Position numbers and translations under genes: made by a program. Of a stretch of DNA of 64,000 nt, positions 11,801 through 26,294 are shown one piece after another. Within the stretch, counting starts at the first letter, position 1. Every line of letters begins with the position of its first letter. The notes beneath the pieces are model-generated. The model was not told the DNA's origin, searched no databases, and saw only the letters and a list, made by a program, of their open reading frames with translations. The stretch lies in NCBI GenBank assembly GCA_016859345.1, contig CM029114.1:13152001-13216000 (forward strand), read 5' to 3'. This stretch comes from Istiophorus platypterus. Its lineage: Eukaryota; Chordata; Actinopteri; Istiophoriformes; Istiophoridae.

Positions 11801-14800
11801 ACAAGAGAATTAACTGTAGATAAACACATAAATGAAATGTCGACATATTTGGATGATTTTGTTGTGGATATTTTAAGAGACAAAGAGTATTTTCGTTGTT
11901 GGGAATTCTGAAAACGAACTTTGCTTATTTTTTGCCAGCCCAACTTTAAACGACCGTGACTGCCTTGGTTTGCTGTTCATCTTTAACACATTATCTTTAG
12001 ATGTTTGTTGGCTTGCGACACATGCAGTACATTTGTGGACTCGGCAACGTTAAAGTGTTTGTGGGTTTGCTACCAACACTTGTTTAAAACCTGGTTATAA
12101 CTTGTAAGTGCTGATATTACAGTCCTGTCCCTTAAAAGCAGTAATTTTCCATCCACATCTTGATGTCAGAGTGGCTGGAGACCACAGCATGCCAGTTATC
12201 CTTGAAACTTTTCCTGTTGTCTTTCATTTCCCACAGCATATCTGCTTATGATATTTTATCATGTGTTCACTCCATTTGCCTAATTTGAGCACCTGAGGCT
12301 CATTATGTTAAACAGCTTTTGATGTTGCTATAAGCACCAATTTCCTCTCACACGTCACGTTTCAGTGTGCCTTCACATTTAGGTCAAGCCTCTCAATTTG
12401 CTGTGTCTATGAATAGCACCTCCTTGTTATTTTTTCGAGGCAGATGAACAGCTCAACTGTCTACATATGTGCCTGGTTCTCATCCTAGTCATGAGGATAT
12501 GAAAAAGTAGGCCAAGAACAGTTTCCTGTCATTTCTGTTTGTGCCTGAGTTATTGAAATCCATGTGTGTCTCATAAGCAAAGCATGCCACACTTGATGAC
12601 TGAAAAGGGCCATAAAAATACAGTGTCTGTGTGTCCTGGTGTGTAAGTGTGTCAGTGATTCATGGCATACCGAAAAGCATATACAGACTCTTTTCATATT
12701 GCCATGCTACGTTTTGTTTCATTTTGCAACAGCCATATGTCATTGATTTCTTTTTGGCTCAGCAAGTTGATGATTTATGTGGGATTATGTATTAATGGCT
12801 GTAGTCTGTTTTGTTTTCACCAGAAATGTATATTAGATGTGTTTTTACATTAACCACAACCTATGTCAACATAATAAACAATGATATATGGCCTTTTGAA
12901 AAGTGATAAGCAAAGAAAGAACACATCTGACTGTTTATAAGGTTTCCTAGGTCTTCAAATTTCTTCCGTGCAATAAATTACCACACTGTTATTTTCTGTG
13001 TGTGTAGTTGTAGAAATGTAAAATGTAGGAACTACTCTAAGTATATAGACTGTATAACATTTCTGCTCCAGTGCGTTCGTGTCACTAAACCACATTGTCC
13101 ACTCTGAGTTTATTCGGTTTTATCCAGGATATTCTGACTGATTATCCTGCTGTTTTATAGACGATTGATAGTCACCTAACCCTAACATGTTAATGTGTGA
13201 GGGTGAACGCTCCTGAGATAATTTTGATTGAATTAGAGTCCTTCAACGCTGTTCCTGTTCAGTGATTTAAAGCCCCCTTGTTTCTGCCCCTGTGCACTCA
13301 CAAGGCCGCTTGTTTCGAAGACTCTGGAATGTTTTGCTAAACCCAGTGACTCCAGAAAGCTCACGCCAAACCTGTTTACTTTGCTTGTTCTACCACGCTC
13401 CCTCTCCTTCAGTCTTTCTCACTTTCTTTTTTTAACACGTGAACTCATTGAATGCTTCTTTTGACCCTCATTATAAGACCCCTCTCTCTTTTATTGATCC
13501 AGCAATCTCTGATTTGCTCTGTTTCAAGTAGTAGACTGAGCCATGAAGAGATGATTGTTCCAGCGAACAGGTAGCTTTCAAAATAAAAAGCATCTAGAAC
13601 AGGTTTTAGCACAAGATACAAACGATCATGATCATCTATTTTTAGCTTTACTTTCGATGTGATTTTGTGTTTATTGACAGTGTAACGAACCATTAGTAGA
13701 GAGAAAGAGCGTAACATGCAGCATAGGTCCTGAGCCAAATCAGACCAATCAGCATTATGAGCATGTAGCCACTGCCTCAGTCTGCTAATTCATGAGCAGC
13801 CTGCTGATCAGTGTATTCTTTGATTTGGGATTCTCTTTGCCCTAACCGCCACTCAAGTGGGACGTCCAGCACTTCTCAGCAAGACCACAAGTAGCCTACT
13901 TGATGCACACACTTGACTTCTCATTGTCCTATTTGCTGGCCGTGCATCACCCCTGCAGCTGGAAGGTGATGTGACTGTTCTGTGCAGAACCTGTGAAAAC
14001 ACTAGACTCCCTCACAGAATCGAACATGCAGGTAAAACTGAGCTGGAACAATGAGCCTGCTATTTCAAGTGTCCGCTGATATTGTGTGGCCAAAGAGTGC
14101 AGATCCTTGTAGAGTCGACACTCACAGAACTCCTGATTTGGCAAAGCTTGGGACTCCCAAAGTGGTGTGCACAAATATTTGCACACACTGTGGAATTCGC
14201 TCCTGCCTCGGCACTCGAGAATGTCTGATTTCACACCGCAGACTTTCAGGCCGGTCCACTCCTACGCCTTTCCTCCCTCCATCAGCAGAAATGGTGTGAG
14301 TGCTGTCTTTAGCAGTGCTGCTTTGTTGGCAGAGACAGAGCTTTCATTATTACTTTCAGTCACTGTGTGCGGTTCACCTTCCCAGCTTTAATCGAAAATG
14401 CAGGGGTGATTGGTGATGCTGTTTTAGAAGACAGTTATGTGCTGTCAATAAAACAAATAGAGAGGGAGAAAACAGATGAGGGAATGGAGTGGAGAGAGTT
14501 AAGAGAAAATCTGTCAAGATTCCTGCCCCGACATGCTTTAGAAACTTCTACAAATAATGGGGCTTTGGCACAATCAAAGGATGTACAAGCGCAATTGTTT
14601 CCTATATCTATAAAGGACAGGAATTTCATCAGCGTACATAGACGGTGGCTTGATTGTGTGGGACTGTTTTTGGTTCAGTGATTTGTTGTTTGATGATTAT
14701 TTGACACTGAATTTACTACAGCTGCTCCACAAATATGGGATAAAAGGAAGGAGGCCAGTCCTGAAAAAATAAAAAGATGTGGCAATTACAAACAGCTTTG

Positions 14801-17533
14801 AAGGACTCTAAGGATGGAGGAAACGATCTGTTGTTCTCATAAAAAATGATATTTTCACCTAATGGGTGTGAATTAATTTGTATCAGAACTTTAAGTGAAA
14901 ATGCTAAGAGCATATACTATTATGCAGTATGATGTTTTTTTATGATGATGAATTAAAACAAGGGAAAACCTAGAGAGTGTTTGACCATCTGTGTGTATGG
15001 AGGAGGTGCATATCCATCTCTCCTCACCTGTTAGGAAGAGATTGTAAGCAGAGGTCAGAATATGACATCTGAGTGCCAGTGAACTGAAGTAAGTGTCCAC
15101 ATGGAGATGTTGAAGATGTTTCTACGTATTTTGAAAGACAAAAGGTTTCAGTATGTCTGTAACACTTAGTGCGCAAGTCCACCAGTGTCTTAAAAGCTCA
15201 GAGTTTTAATGTCTGTCACTGTTAGTGATGCAGTGTCTAACAAAACTTGCGATGTGAGACAAGAGGAAGATGATGGCGTGACAACTTGTCACCGGTCATT
15301 AGTTGTAAAACAGCCACATACCGGAAGAATCTATTCCAGATGGGTACTTACAACAAGTTTTAGTGCCCCATTAAAATGGTCTCATCTCTGGTGACCTAAC
15401 TGCCTCTCAGGGTGCCTGATCTCATGGTATGTTGTTTGTTTACTCTCCAATGGGCCTTTGTTTCCTGTGTGTCTGCAGCTTTTTGCAGCCCTAGCGGCAT
15501 GGCAGAGGGTTAGCCATTTTTAATTTACTGAGTCAATCCACAGGAGATTTTTGGCTAATCTTGTTACTTTTGTCGGTATTTTTAACCCTTCAAATGCCAT
15601 CGATTGGGACGTTCCCTTACAGATTTTGAGCAGTTAGTCATAATAATTTTTTTTTATTTTGCCTCTTTATTGTAAAGACACAACGTAATAAGAATGACTC
15701 TGATCTCAAAATTGAATTTAACTTCCTCCCAATAATAAAATGCATTGTTTTATTTTATTTAAATCCAAAGACAGATTTGATAAAACATCAAGAAATACAA
15801 ATTTAAACCCTGATACGTGTTTAAAATAATCCCTTGCAATTCTTAAACAGAAGCAGATGTCCCTCAGTGGGTGTATATGCCTATTCATAAAGGCTCTGTA
15901 AGCACAATTGTGAAAATATCTGAATCCCAGGAACCAAACGATGATGCCTAATTTTACTGACACAGCATTGTGATACTAACTTAATTAAATATGCTCGTAA
16001 ATGATCACACAGAGGTAAAGATGTTGTCAAGAGATTTGACAGAAACACACACACAAAACTGTCATAAAAATTCTCAAATCATTCTCCCCCACAAGACGCA
16101 AACATCCAACTGTCCTTTCAGTATCCCACCGACCTGCCGGCTACATTTAAGCAAGACTGTATAATTCAGCGGGAGCATGTGCATACATACGTTTCCCTCA
16201 GGCATAAAAAAAGTAAAATACCAGATGGCATACTTCACTGGAGGATGATCATCCATTTGAACAGCTGATTACAAATATTTATGGAGATTTTTATCTTATA
16301 CTCAGAATACAGTAGATGTCTTTCTTTTCCATGATGGTCACAAGACCGCACGAGTCACAAAAGCTCTTGGAAACTAAAACTTACATGGACATTTTGTAGA
16401 GTATTAGACTAACCCAAGTAACATGTTCTCCAAAAATGAAGTTAAAAAAGTGAAATGTCTTGATTTTTGTAGAGTGAGTCAATGTGCCAAAGAAACTGGG
16501 AAGCTTATTGATTAAAGATGGTTTTCCATAATCCAGCATCACATTCACGGAGCTCAGCCAAAACTACCACCGCCATCTCATGTGCAACCTGGTTTTTTAC
16601 TCTTTATTTTTTCTGGACAATTCTGGTGAAGTGGCTGGTATTTTTTTATTTATGAGGAGGTTGACTGTCGCTGTGAGTCCTCGAGCCTTTCTCCATCACC
16701 TCATACTTTCCATTCTGTATTTGTCATTGTGCTAGGAAGGACTTGAAGCTCCCTGATAGTTGAGACCATTTTACAGACAAAAAAGGAAGAACTGAGAGGA
16801 CTGTTTTCATACCGAATCCCTTGACCTACACCATCCTCCGAGCAGATCTGATAAAGCAAGTCATAAATGTTATGGCTATGACATGACAAAACAATTTCTG
16901 GCAATTAGACATGATGTTTAACTAAATGTAAGACTTAGTCATCCTGAGTAAAGTCCTATCATAAGTCAGCAAGAATTTAGTTGGAAGTCTGGAGCTTAGC
17001 AGCACCAAGAAAAATGCCTCAACTGTTCTAGTACGGAAAGAAGGAGTTATGGTGCCTTTGGGGCAAAATTGTGATCCATCACAAGTTGTGTTCTGGACAA
17101 CCAGCAAGTGGCATCAAACTGGTCAAGTATTTTATAAGATTTAAATTCTGTAACTTTTGAGACACTTGAGGTTTTTATTTCCTATTATCTAGCCCCGACA
17201 AGGCAAAACTTCAATTTCAGTCCCTATATACCCGATATGAGAGCTCCACAGCGCTTTAACATAATCTCTCTCCAGACTGAGCGGCCATTTAATGTCCCTT
17301 TCTCCTTCTGATCGAGAAGTGTTGCCGCTGACCTTTCACCTTGTAGTCACTCAGGGATCGTAACCCCTTTGCCACCCTGAATGGGTGAACACAAGGCCAT
17401 TGGCTAAGAGTTGTCACCCTCTGTGTTGAGGCCAGCCTCCACTTTAACTCCTTACAGCTGGTAATAATACAAGCAGTGGAGCGTTTAGAATTAGCATGTT
17501 GGCTAAGTGACACTTTGACAACTTAATGTCTCT

Positions 17534-17551
17534 TGTGTGTGTGTGTGTGTG
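17534..17551. repeat. (TG)n microsatellite
   Basis: A run of about nine TG units in unique noncoding sequence. Confidence 0.9.
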
Positions 17552-18539
17552 GTTGAGGTCAGGGTCAGTGAACATAATGTGGGTCCAGCATGTCTTGGAT
17601 TAAATACCCTAACAGGTTATAAAGTTTCCCTGTAATTCCTCAACACAGTCATTTTTCATTCATAGGTAGTAAAGCAAAGCAGCAGGTCTGTAATGTTCTG
17701 AACAAGGCGTTCGGGAAATGTTATGAAGATTGAGGTTGGATTGATTTTGACTGAGGGGATGTCGGACCTTCAGTGGACCTTTTTTTTTTTGTGTTTGTCT
17801 CTTTCCCTTTCCAAATAGCTTTCATTTGAAACCTAATGAATGGTAAACATGTTGGGTCTTTTATTCTCTTTGCCTGTCTTTCTGCAGGGTCAACATAGCT
17901 GTCATGTGAACCACTTGAGTGCCTCTTACCAGTATGCATGCACTGAAACATGAGCTGGAAAAGCCTGGCTTCCTGAAACCTCATGAGCATGACAGTTTTG
18001 AAGATGTAGTTTAAAACCTGACGCTGAATAAAGCCAAAACAAAGTAACCCAGCAGCCTTTTCTCTTTATTTGCTTGGCCTCTGCTTGCTTCATTGCCTTA
18101 AAGCCATTAGCACTAAAAGCGAGGAAGCAAAGGGGGAGTTTTGTCCTGCTTTTATGATTCTTAAGGCCTGATACATTTTTTTTTCTTCACACAATGACGT
18201 TGTTTTATCCCTCTGTGGCCATGCTATCTCAACACGAGTATTATAAGGACTCTGTTGTCCTCCGAGAAAAGAGGGATCATTGTTTGAAGAGATGACAGTA
18301 GTTTGTGATTTGCACTGTCGTCATGTGATTTTTCCCTTTGAATGAAATGTAAAACAAGTTGCAATTTAAATGGAGGAATGACAGCAACGGTCACTTAAGT
18401 TTCAGAAAAGAGAACTGTAGAAGGCAAGGTTGCAGTTCATAGTTTCAGGGAGGCTGAGGTCTAGCCCAGCATGTACTGGACATGCTATAAAGCATCCTGC
18501 TTTTTAGTCCAAAGTTTATATGATATAAACCTATTTTAG

Positions 18540-18925
18540 CCATGCCAGTGCTGTGGCTTGTAGGACAGCAATGTTAGTTGGTCAGTAAGTACATTGCATG
18601 GTTGATTGGTTGGTTTTCCACTTTGCCACAGACTGAAATACCTCAACAACCCGATGGATTGCAATGAAATTTTAAACACACATCCATTATTTCCTGAATT
18701 TTCTTATACTGTTACCCTTAGTTTTGCCTTTTTTTCATTCTAGTTCTCTGCTGTTTTTACTTTTTAAATGGATTGGACATTTGACATTTAGTAAAGATAT
18801 CCCTGGTGCCCACGGGATGAGTCCTAATGACATGCTTAAATAAGACTGTTAACATGGAAGCATTATACTTGCAAAACATCAGCATTTTTGTTACTATCTC
18901 ACCTGCTACCAGAGTAGTTGTAAAT
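18540..18925. repeat. Degenerate teleost interspersed repeat
   Basis: Blocks such as CTTTGCCACAGACTGAAATA, CTCAACAACCCGATGGATTG, GGTGCCCACGGGATGAGTCC and GCAAAACATCAGCATTTTTG occur in the order of a very abundant percomorph repeat known to me by its text (typically about catching TTTGCCACAGACTAAAATA and GGTGCCCAGAGGATGAATCC). It has no coding capacity and many mutations. The family name and exact ends need a repeat library. Confidence 0.6.
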
Positions 18926-19135
18926 TATCATACTCTGGTCCATTGCTTTTCATCACACCTACTACTAACATAATATTTTATTCTCGAAATTCTCAAAATC
19001 TTTGATGACAGTCATTCAGGATGTTTTCCCACCTTTCTGCCCCTGTCTCTCCTGTATTCATGTTTTAAGTTTCCTGTCCACTCCTATTCCCTCATTCTGG
19101 GAATAATGAAGGGAATGGGTAAACAGAAAAGGGTC

Positions 19136-19400
19136 AGCGATGAGAGTCGTAGCTCAATCTGTTGGGCATATGGAGGTTCCGACACTGCTGCCAACCACCA
19201 GCTGGATGGTATTAGTCCCCCTCCGTGCTCAGGAGTTTAGCTATCATCCCCCAGGGGCCGATGAGGAGCAGTGGGACGAGGAGATGGGGGGCACAGGTCT
19301 GACTGCAGCTCCTGTTCACAATCCAAAGCTAAACCCCACCAACCCCACCCCCCAAAGACATCAGTGCTGTCCATTAGCTCCTAAAATAAATAAACCAGCT
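19136..19400 (+). repeat. Possible tRNA-derived SINE relic
   Basis: The phrase GTAGCTCAATCTGTTGGGC resembles a tRNA-type A box region, followed about 20 bases later by GGAGGTTCC. The downstream tract (CTCAGGAGTTTAGCTATCA, CCCCAGGGGCCGATGAGGAG) looks like the unrelated body of such an element. No convincing B box remains, so the call is weak. Confidence 0.3.
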
Positions 19401-22341
19401 ATGTCTATGTGTAGGAAAGAAGGAGGAAGAGTAGGGAATTAGGCCTCAGGGCATCGGGGCTAATCACATAAAGTGTTTAATTATATCTAAGGGATCAGAG
19501 AAAATGTACAACAGACTTAGACATTAGGCATTTAAGGATATCTGAATAAATCTGAAGACCCTTAATCAAAAACAGAGTTGAAATCCAAAGCTATTTCAGT
19601 ACTCCATATTTCTAATAAATACTTTCTATTTGGCCAGTAAAGTTCTTGACCATGATTCCTACTTGGCGCATTCTCTCTTTTTATGAAGAAAATCTATGCA
19701 CTCAAAATGACTTTCTGTCCACAGAATACCTACAAGGATTCTGTCCTCTCCTAATGCACCTAAACACATACAGTAACTTCCTTCTGTTTATTTGTATTTG
19801 GCTTAATACACCGGATTCCTTAGATTCTTGTACACCAGATTTGGGTCAGCTATGCATAAAGACTAACATTTAGATTTTTCCAGCTGAACTAAGACCCTTC
19901 ATAATCTTATCAAAAACCTTCCTTGTTGGTCAGTGCTTACAGATTGCTACATTAAAATATGTGAAATATCCAAATAAAACCTCTGCTTGGTTTACACAAG
20001 AGTCCACAATACTACTTCTGCCCAAAATCTCCTTAATTCTGGCATGTGCAACGCATTTGTCTGACGAGTAACCTGTCTATCCCTAGTTTAGTAGGTCAAG
20101 GCTGTCACACGAGGAATGTGTTAATATTCACGGCTTTATATCCGCCTTCCTGCTGTAATTTTTCAGGCTAGAGCTGAAGGGCAGAAAATTACCAACACAA
20201 AGCAAAACGAGAGATGAAAAAGCCCTTTAATCTCAGGTGAGTAAGATAAGACTAGCAGTCATGGAAAGTACACCAGCACTGGGTATTTTTGACAATGTGC
20301 AAATTTCAGTGACGGAAGCATTTCTCCTGTCTATTTGAAACATATAACATAGTGAGGTGTTTCTTAATCTAACCTGCCTATGCAGTAAATAATAATGTGT
20401 AATTGCTACAAACACAAGAGACACAACTACAGTATCTTTGTCGAATAAATGCAATAGCGAACTTAAGCCACAGTTACCAAATTTATCCTGTTTGTTTCAG
20501 CAATCCTTGCCATATTCACAAAGTTACAATGAAATACACCAGAGGAATCAGAACTGAAAAATAATGTAAGCAAAAGTATGTTTTAACGATGTTGAGGTGA
20601 GAAATTGATTTTAGGAGCTCATCATATTCATTGCTTCTGGTAAAGGATTTGTCATGTTGTGTCTGACCTTTATCCCATCTCTCTTTTATCTGCAATACCA
20701 CTCTCTCTCATCTTATCTTCTGAAAAATGACGTAAGATACAGGAGCTGTAAGAAGTTGGGAGCTGGTAGAAATCACCCTGAAATTCAAACCTGCTTGGTG
20801 CACTTTTGCTAAAAGACCCTCTGGATCAGTGATAATCTCCCAGCTGTACCTGGTTTGTGTTTGTCATGACAGCCCAGATGTCTACGTGGTTTGTCACATG
20901 TCTTGCAAGAGGTCAGGGTTCAAAGGAGGTCATAGGTCAGGACAGGGAAGACTAAAGCATCACCTTCCTGTGTTACTCAATGGCTGATTCTGCACAGAGA
21001 GAGAATTTGGCGTATGTTACTTTGGAATTCAGTCTCCACTCCACAGGTCTAGGACTCCATGCCAAAAGTCAAAAACAAGGGAGAAAATAGAAAAAGGAGG
21101 AAAACTGTGCTCTTTATATTCCATGAGGTGTTATTGGACACTTCAGTATGGACGTGCACATGCAGGACTCACAGGAATATTTCTAAAAGTTAATTACATA
21201 CCACTCGCACAAACAGAAAAAAAAAACAGGCATGCATCCACAAACACATACACGCACACCCATTTTTTTCACCTTGTTGTCGTATATCTTCCGTCTCCCT
21301 GGCACAGAGATTATCCATCCGTTCCCAACATGTTCATGAACACTTAACCCTCCGGGGCTCATCATCTCATTGCAACTTAAATGTCGCCCCCAAGGCCCCA
21401 TCATTCATTGCTGCTGAAAGGTAGCTGGCATATGTTTGACGGCCATTCCAGCTCCACCAGCTGTATGCCAACTCCGCCAATATCCAGAGCAGTTTATCAT
21501 GATGTCAGATGATATCAGCAGACTTTACATTCTTATGGACCGTTGTCATTACATTTTTGTCCGTGAATAATTCCTTTAAACCTGCCATTAGTTCAATAAG
21601 GCAAAATCCGCACAAAGGCCTGCTCCCATACACGGATGGTGGCCATCAAAGCAGGGAAGATGTCATTGACAAAAACAGTCTTACATGATGGTCCATTTAG
21701 TAGCTGTTCTGAAACTTTTGATTGCATCACATGATCTTCATCAACAGATGAAGTTGAAGTTGTTCAAATTTATGTTTTTCTTTGCAATTAGAGGATTTCT
21801 TGTCTATGTTGGCTTAAAAAGAGGATGTGTTGTAGCTATTATACGTGGGATCAAAAAAAATTGAAACTGGGTCTTTAAATTAGATCTGTTGCTGTGTGAG
21901 TTATTGCAAAATGTTGATTTTGAATCTTCAAGGCAAGAGAGAGCATTAACATAGAAGGCAAAGGCTCGGGCTTTGACAGCTTCGCAAGCAGAACAACTGA
22001 AACCATCTTTTACAGGGAATGGTGCTTTGGTGCCAGTTTTGTGAAGTTACAGTCATATAGGATTAGACATGATTGTGTTTGATTTATTTTGATCTAGAAG
22101 ATGAGCCAATGTCTTCAGGGTAGAAAGTCATTGACTGTGGAGCACAAAATAATCCCAAGCAGTAATTATAATACCTCACTTGGTTTGCACGTGGAATTCA
22201 CAACATTTCCAGGCACGGCTCAAAATGTTGCTGTCTGCTCATTTCATAGCCATATGGTTGGCATCATTAAGCACTTTCCAGGAATTCATATTGGTTACCC
22301 AAGCAGACCTCCACCTTTCGTAATTCTTAGAAAACACATGT

Positions 22342-22362
22342 ACACACACACACACACACACA
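22342..22362. repeat. (AC)n microsatellite
   Basis: About ten AC units in noncoding DNA. Confidence 0.9.
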
Positions 22363-22894
22363 GTGACTCTAGGCGTTGAAATGCTATTTCTCTAGCCTGT
22401 AGAAATCAATCAGACCATCACTCACTTTGGGCTGGTAAAAAAAAACAACATGTTTTTGAATCATAGCAGTGAGATTAATGGTAATAATCAACCAGTGTTT
22501 GCAGAAAAACCACAGCAGTTTTTTTTTCCATTCTTGAGTTGAAATAGAGGTTTCCACTTATTTTACATGTTACCTTTAAGACTCAGAGAGCAAGAGAGAA
22601 ACACATTGATAAATAACAGCTGCTGTTTTCAGAGGTGTGTCCTCACCATCTTTGCTTTGTTTGCAATCTCATCTCACCAACTTTATCAGATGACCTGTTC
22701 GCTCTTTTTCTCTCTTTTTCTCCCCTGAATGCAACTTATAAGATCAGCTTTTTCCAAAATCTCCCAGGTTCTGCTCTTCCTCTTCCATCTCTTTCACGGC
22801 CTGAAGCAAACCATCACTAATCTGCTTTCCCCATGCATGTCTAATGAGAAAAATATGAGGAATTCTGGAGCTGTTTGTGTGTATGCACGCAAGC

Positions 22895-22927
22895 GTATGT
22901 ATGTATGTATGTATGTGTGTGTGTGTC
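22895..22927. repeat. (TATG)n(TG)n compound microsatellite
   Basis: Five or so TATG units pass into TG units; noncoding. Confidence 0.9.
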
Positions 22928-24301
22928 TATGTGTGTCTGTGGTTGAGAACATTTGAAAGGCTGTTGATTAGTGGATTTCCTGGAGATCCAGAGCTTCCTT
23001 TTTAAAGAAAATACATATTTGACTATTTCACTGAATGTCAGTTGTTAGAGAAGAAATTATATACTAGTCTAAGAGGCTATATATACCAGTAGGAATTGTG
23101 AATGGTGATTTAGAGAGTTGTCACATTCTTCACCGGATCGGCACCTAATCAGTCTGAATTTTGTAGTATTTTTCTTAATTACTTACTTTATGCAACATGC
23201 CTGTTTAAGTGAAAATATAACATCTCGTAGAGAATCAAAAACTGCCTATCTTTGCACATGCACATGTTTAACTTTATGTGCTTTTCTGTGTGTGTAGGTG
23301 TACATATACGTATGTATACACTTACACAATGTTTGCTTTAGCACTTACATATTAGTGTTGGCCAATAATTCTCTCTGCCATTGTCTAAAAGCCAAGGTTG
23401 AGCAGAAGCCACATATGGTAGTGCTTTACAGGGAAACGGTGATTTAACTCTGTTAAGATGTCAGTGGCGCTCAAAGCACAAGATTTACAGTCATCTGAGT
23501 AAAAAAATAAACGTTTTTCGGCAAACTCTGGGCACTAATACACTAAGGTCCTTCTGTTGTCAGAGTTTAAGGTCATACAATAATTAGCTAAAAATACATG
23601 GGACCCTTGTTGTTTTGGATGTGTATGGTGGTGTCTGACAGATGAAGATGAAGTGTGTTATAAAGACAACAACACACTTGGTATTGTTTTAAACTTCCCA
23701 AAAATATCCAAACAATGTATTATGTAATACTGTCCAACCATGCTTCATAGCATAACAGTGAGCAATATTTTCCCATTTCTATAAGATGAGAACATGATTC
23801 TCAGTCTGAGTTTCTTGATAAACAGAGATTAATTGAGCACAGATTCCACTAGTCATACATCAGTTTTGTATTAGAGCTGATAGATTCACCTGTGGATGTA
23901 CAAACACACTTACCTGGAACTAAGATGCCGGTTCACTATGTGCACTTTGAGGAGAAACATCGAGACTGATGTATTGTGAAATACGAACATTACAGAGGTG
24001 CGTGCTGTACTCTCTACTGTAAATGATCTGGTGTTTAACCATGCAACTTTAAACCTTCTACCTAGCTTCATTGAATGTGAAAGCTGGTACTCTTTAGTTC
24101 AGTCACATTAATTTAAAATGTGAGATCCTGAGCAGACTTTTTTTTTTTTTAACTCTTCCCTGAAATAATGTGTGCATGTGTATGCTTGATGTAGGCGGAC
24201 ATGCAGACAAAACCACACACAACACTCACTTAAAAGCCCATTATCCCTGCAAAATGCAGATCTTCAGTAACCCTCCTTCAATTGTTCATTTTTCCTGGGG
24301 T

Positions 24302-24305
<4 letters not shown>

Positions 24306-24351
<46 letters not shown>
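24306..24351. repeat. (GT)n microsatellite, about 22 units
   Basis: A pure run of GT. The open frames across it on both strands are artefacts of the repeat. Confidence 0.95.
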
Positions 24352-24680
24352 CACTTGCTCTACAATCTAAAAAGATCATTACTACTGTGGTGGACAAGTA
24401 AAGCTTCACGATAAATGGATGATCCAACGTAAAGAACCACACTATCTGGATGAAAAAATATAAGGTAGTACAATACTTATTCATTGTTTGTTTAAGTGTG
24501 TGTGTCAGCCTCCTGACTCTATTGTGAGGGTGGTCAGTCCATCAAAGCCCGGAGAGGGTGTCGGCGAGGTATTCGGCCCGTTGTCTGCTTCAAACTTCCT
24601 TTGTTTGTGTGTGTGTTTGAGTGTGTGCTGCTCCAAGCCACTGTCTCCCTGCATTTCCTCACCATTGTGTGTGGAGGCAC

Positions 24681-24684
<4 letters not shown>

Positions 24685-24717
<33 letters not shown>
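24685..24717. repeat. (CT)n microsatellite
   Basis: A pyrimidine run of about 15 CT units with one interruption. Confidence 0.9.
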
Positions 24718-24791
24718 AATCAGTGTCTTATTGGCTGATCCCCAGTGCCATGGATGAGCTATTTCTGGAGATTCCTGTTATGAAAAGATTA

Positions 24792-24822
24792 CCCCCCCCC
24801 CGTCACTCATTCTCTGTCTCGG

Positions 24823-24868
<46 letters not shown>

Positions 24869-24878
24869 TCACACACCA
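24792..24878. repeat. Poly-C / (TC)n / (AC)n compound simple repeat
   Basis: Ten C residues, a TC-rich run and an interrupted AC run follow each other within 90 bases. Confidence 0.85.
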
Positions 24879-25012
24879 CGCAGCAGCAGTTAAAGTCATT
24901 ATCTCAGATCGCATCAGGCAGAGGACATAAGCTTATCATTGGAGTCATTTCAAGTTTCAAGGACAGTGGCAGTTGCATAGATCCAGCCACTATACCTCTA
25001 CCTTTCCTCTGA

Positions 25013-25030
25013 ATAAAATAAAATAAAATA
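25013..25030. repeat. (AAAAT)n short tandem repeat
   Basis: Three to four AAAAT units. Confidence 0.8.
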
Positions 25031-25485
25031 CAATCACTAATCTTTCACAAACTCACAACTGTGGAAAAAAACCCAAATCAGACAAAACTTAGCTGTTGAT
25101 AGAATTTTAGGTTCACACACCTAAGATGTTCATTTTTTTTTTTCAGGAGGGCCACTGCGAACTTTGCAGACCCATGATTTCGTTATCTCTTCTGTGAGTC
25201 TTTGTTGACACGGCCTTGGGTGTTTGTATGTGTGTTGGACTGACACGTCCGTCCGCTGACCCCCACCTGGCCCCGCTGTTTAGGGTTAGAAATGGTAGAA
25301 GAAGGGAGCATCAACCCCGAGGTGCGAGGGGGACGGGGTTTCTTTCATCTTTGCTCTGCGTAGTTCTCTTAATTTCTGTTTGTTTTTCCGTCTTTTGTAC
25401 ATTTTCACTGTCTTATCTTTATTTCACTTTATCCCTGTGTTTATAAAGTGTTTCTGTTATTACTTTTCTCTAACAATTTCTCAAT

Positions 25486-25509
25486 CCCCCCCCCCCTCCA
25501 GCCCCCCCC
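25486..25509. repeat. C-rich homopolymer pair
   Basis: Eleven and eight C residues separated by TCCAG; the opposite strand is G-rich and could form a G-quadruplex. Confidence 0.85.
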
Positions 25510-26273
25510 TCTGCGTCTCAGGGTCAGAGGTGACCCTGTAAAGTTTACAACCTACAACAGTAGCTTCACCCAACAACCCAGCAGCAGCAAGTCTATGGCG
25601 CATACATGGCCTTGTTTATTAAAATAAAATGTCTGTGGTTTGTTTTGTTTTTACACTTGGGATTTTTTTTTTTCAAAATAGAGGCGATACTTTAGAAAAG
25701 CTAGATGCATGAGTAAAATTTACTATGAATCATAAGATAATCCATTAAAAATTCCCTGCCTTAAAGGTAAACTTCTTTTCCCCCTTTTCCAATGAGTCAT
25801 TACAATTAATACCAGCTCTAATCCCTCGTGTCTGTCTGTTATAACACTGATGCATCTCCTCGTTTCCTCTCCTTTGTCTAAAGCCCTTATTATACCCACG
25901 TGTATTTGATCTGTATCTATATCATAAGCCAAACAAGCGCCTGACTCTGATGAGCTTTGATGAATGAAAATTGCAGACACTCCAAAGAGAGACACTCATT
26001 TGCCCTCAAGCAACTGGCAGCAGCGGCAGTCTGCTTGTCTGATCTCTCACGCTTTACCACACACATTCATCAACAACCGCTGGCATTATTGTGTATTTAT
26101 CACCACAAAACAACTTGAGAACATGAACCCCCTCATCTCTGCACAGGGTTGTTGACCCATCTCAGTCGAGGGGTTGGGGTTTTGGGTGCAGCCTCTGGGT
26201 GGTCGGGTTTTGTGGCTTGGGGATTTGGCCTTGTTTGGTAATCTCTCTTCATCTCTTCTTCCTCCCTTTGCCT

Positions 26274-26294
26274 TCTCTCTCTCTCTCTCTCTCT
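26274..26294. repeat. (CT)n microsatellite
   Basis: About ten CT units in a pyrimidine-rich noncoding region. Confidence 0.85.

Noticed and set aside
13170..13190. CTAACCCTAAC, telomere-like words
   Set aside because: Only about two units; too short to be an interstitial telomere array.
20213..20243. Short frame ATGAAAAAGCCCTTTAATCT ending in a good GTGAGT donor, as another dlc1 first exon
   Set aside because: It leaves two bases of a codon, while dlc1 exon 2 needs one, so the join would be out of frame.
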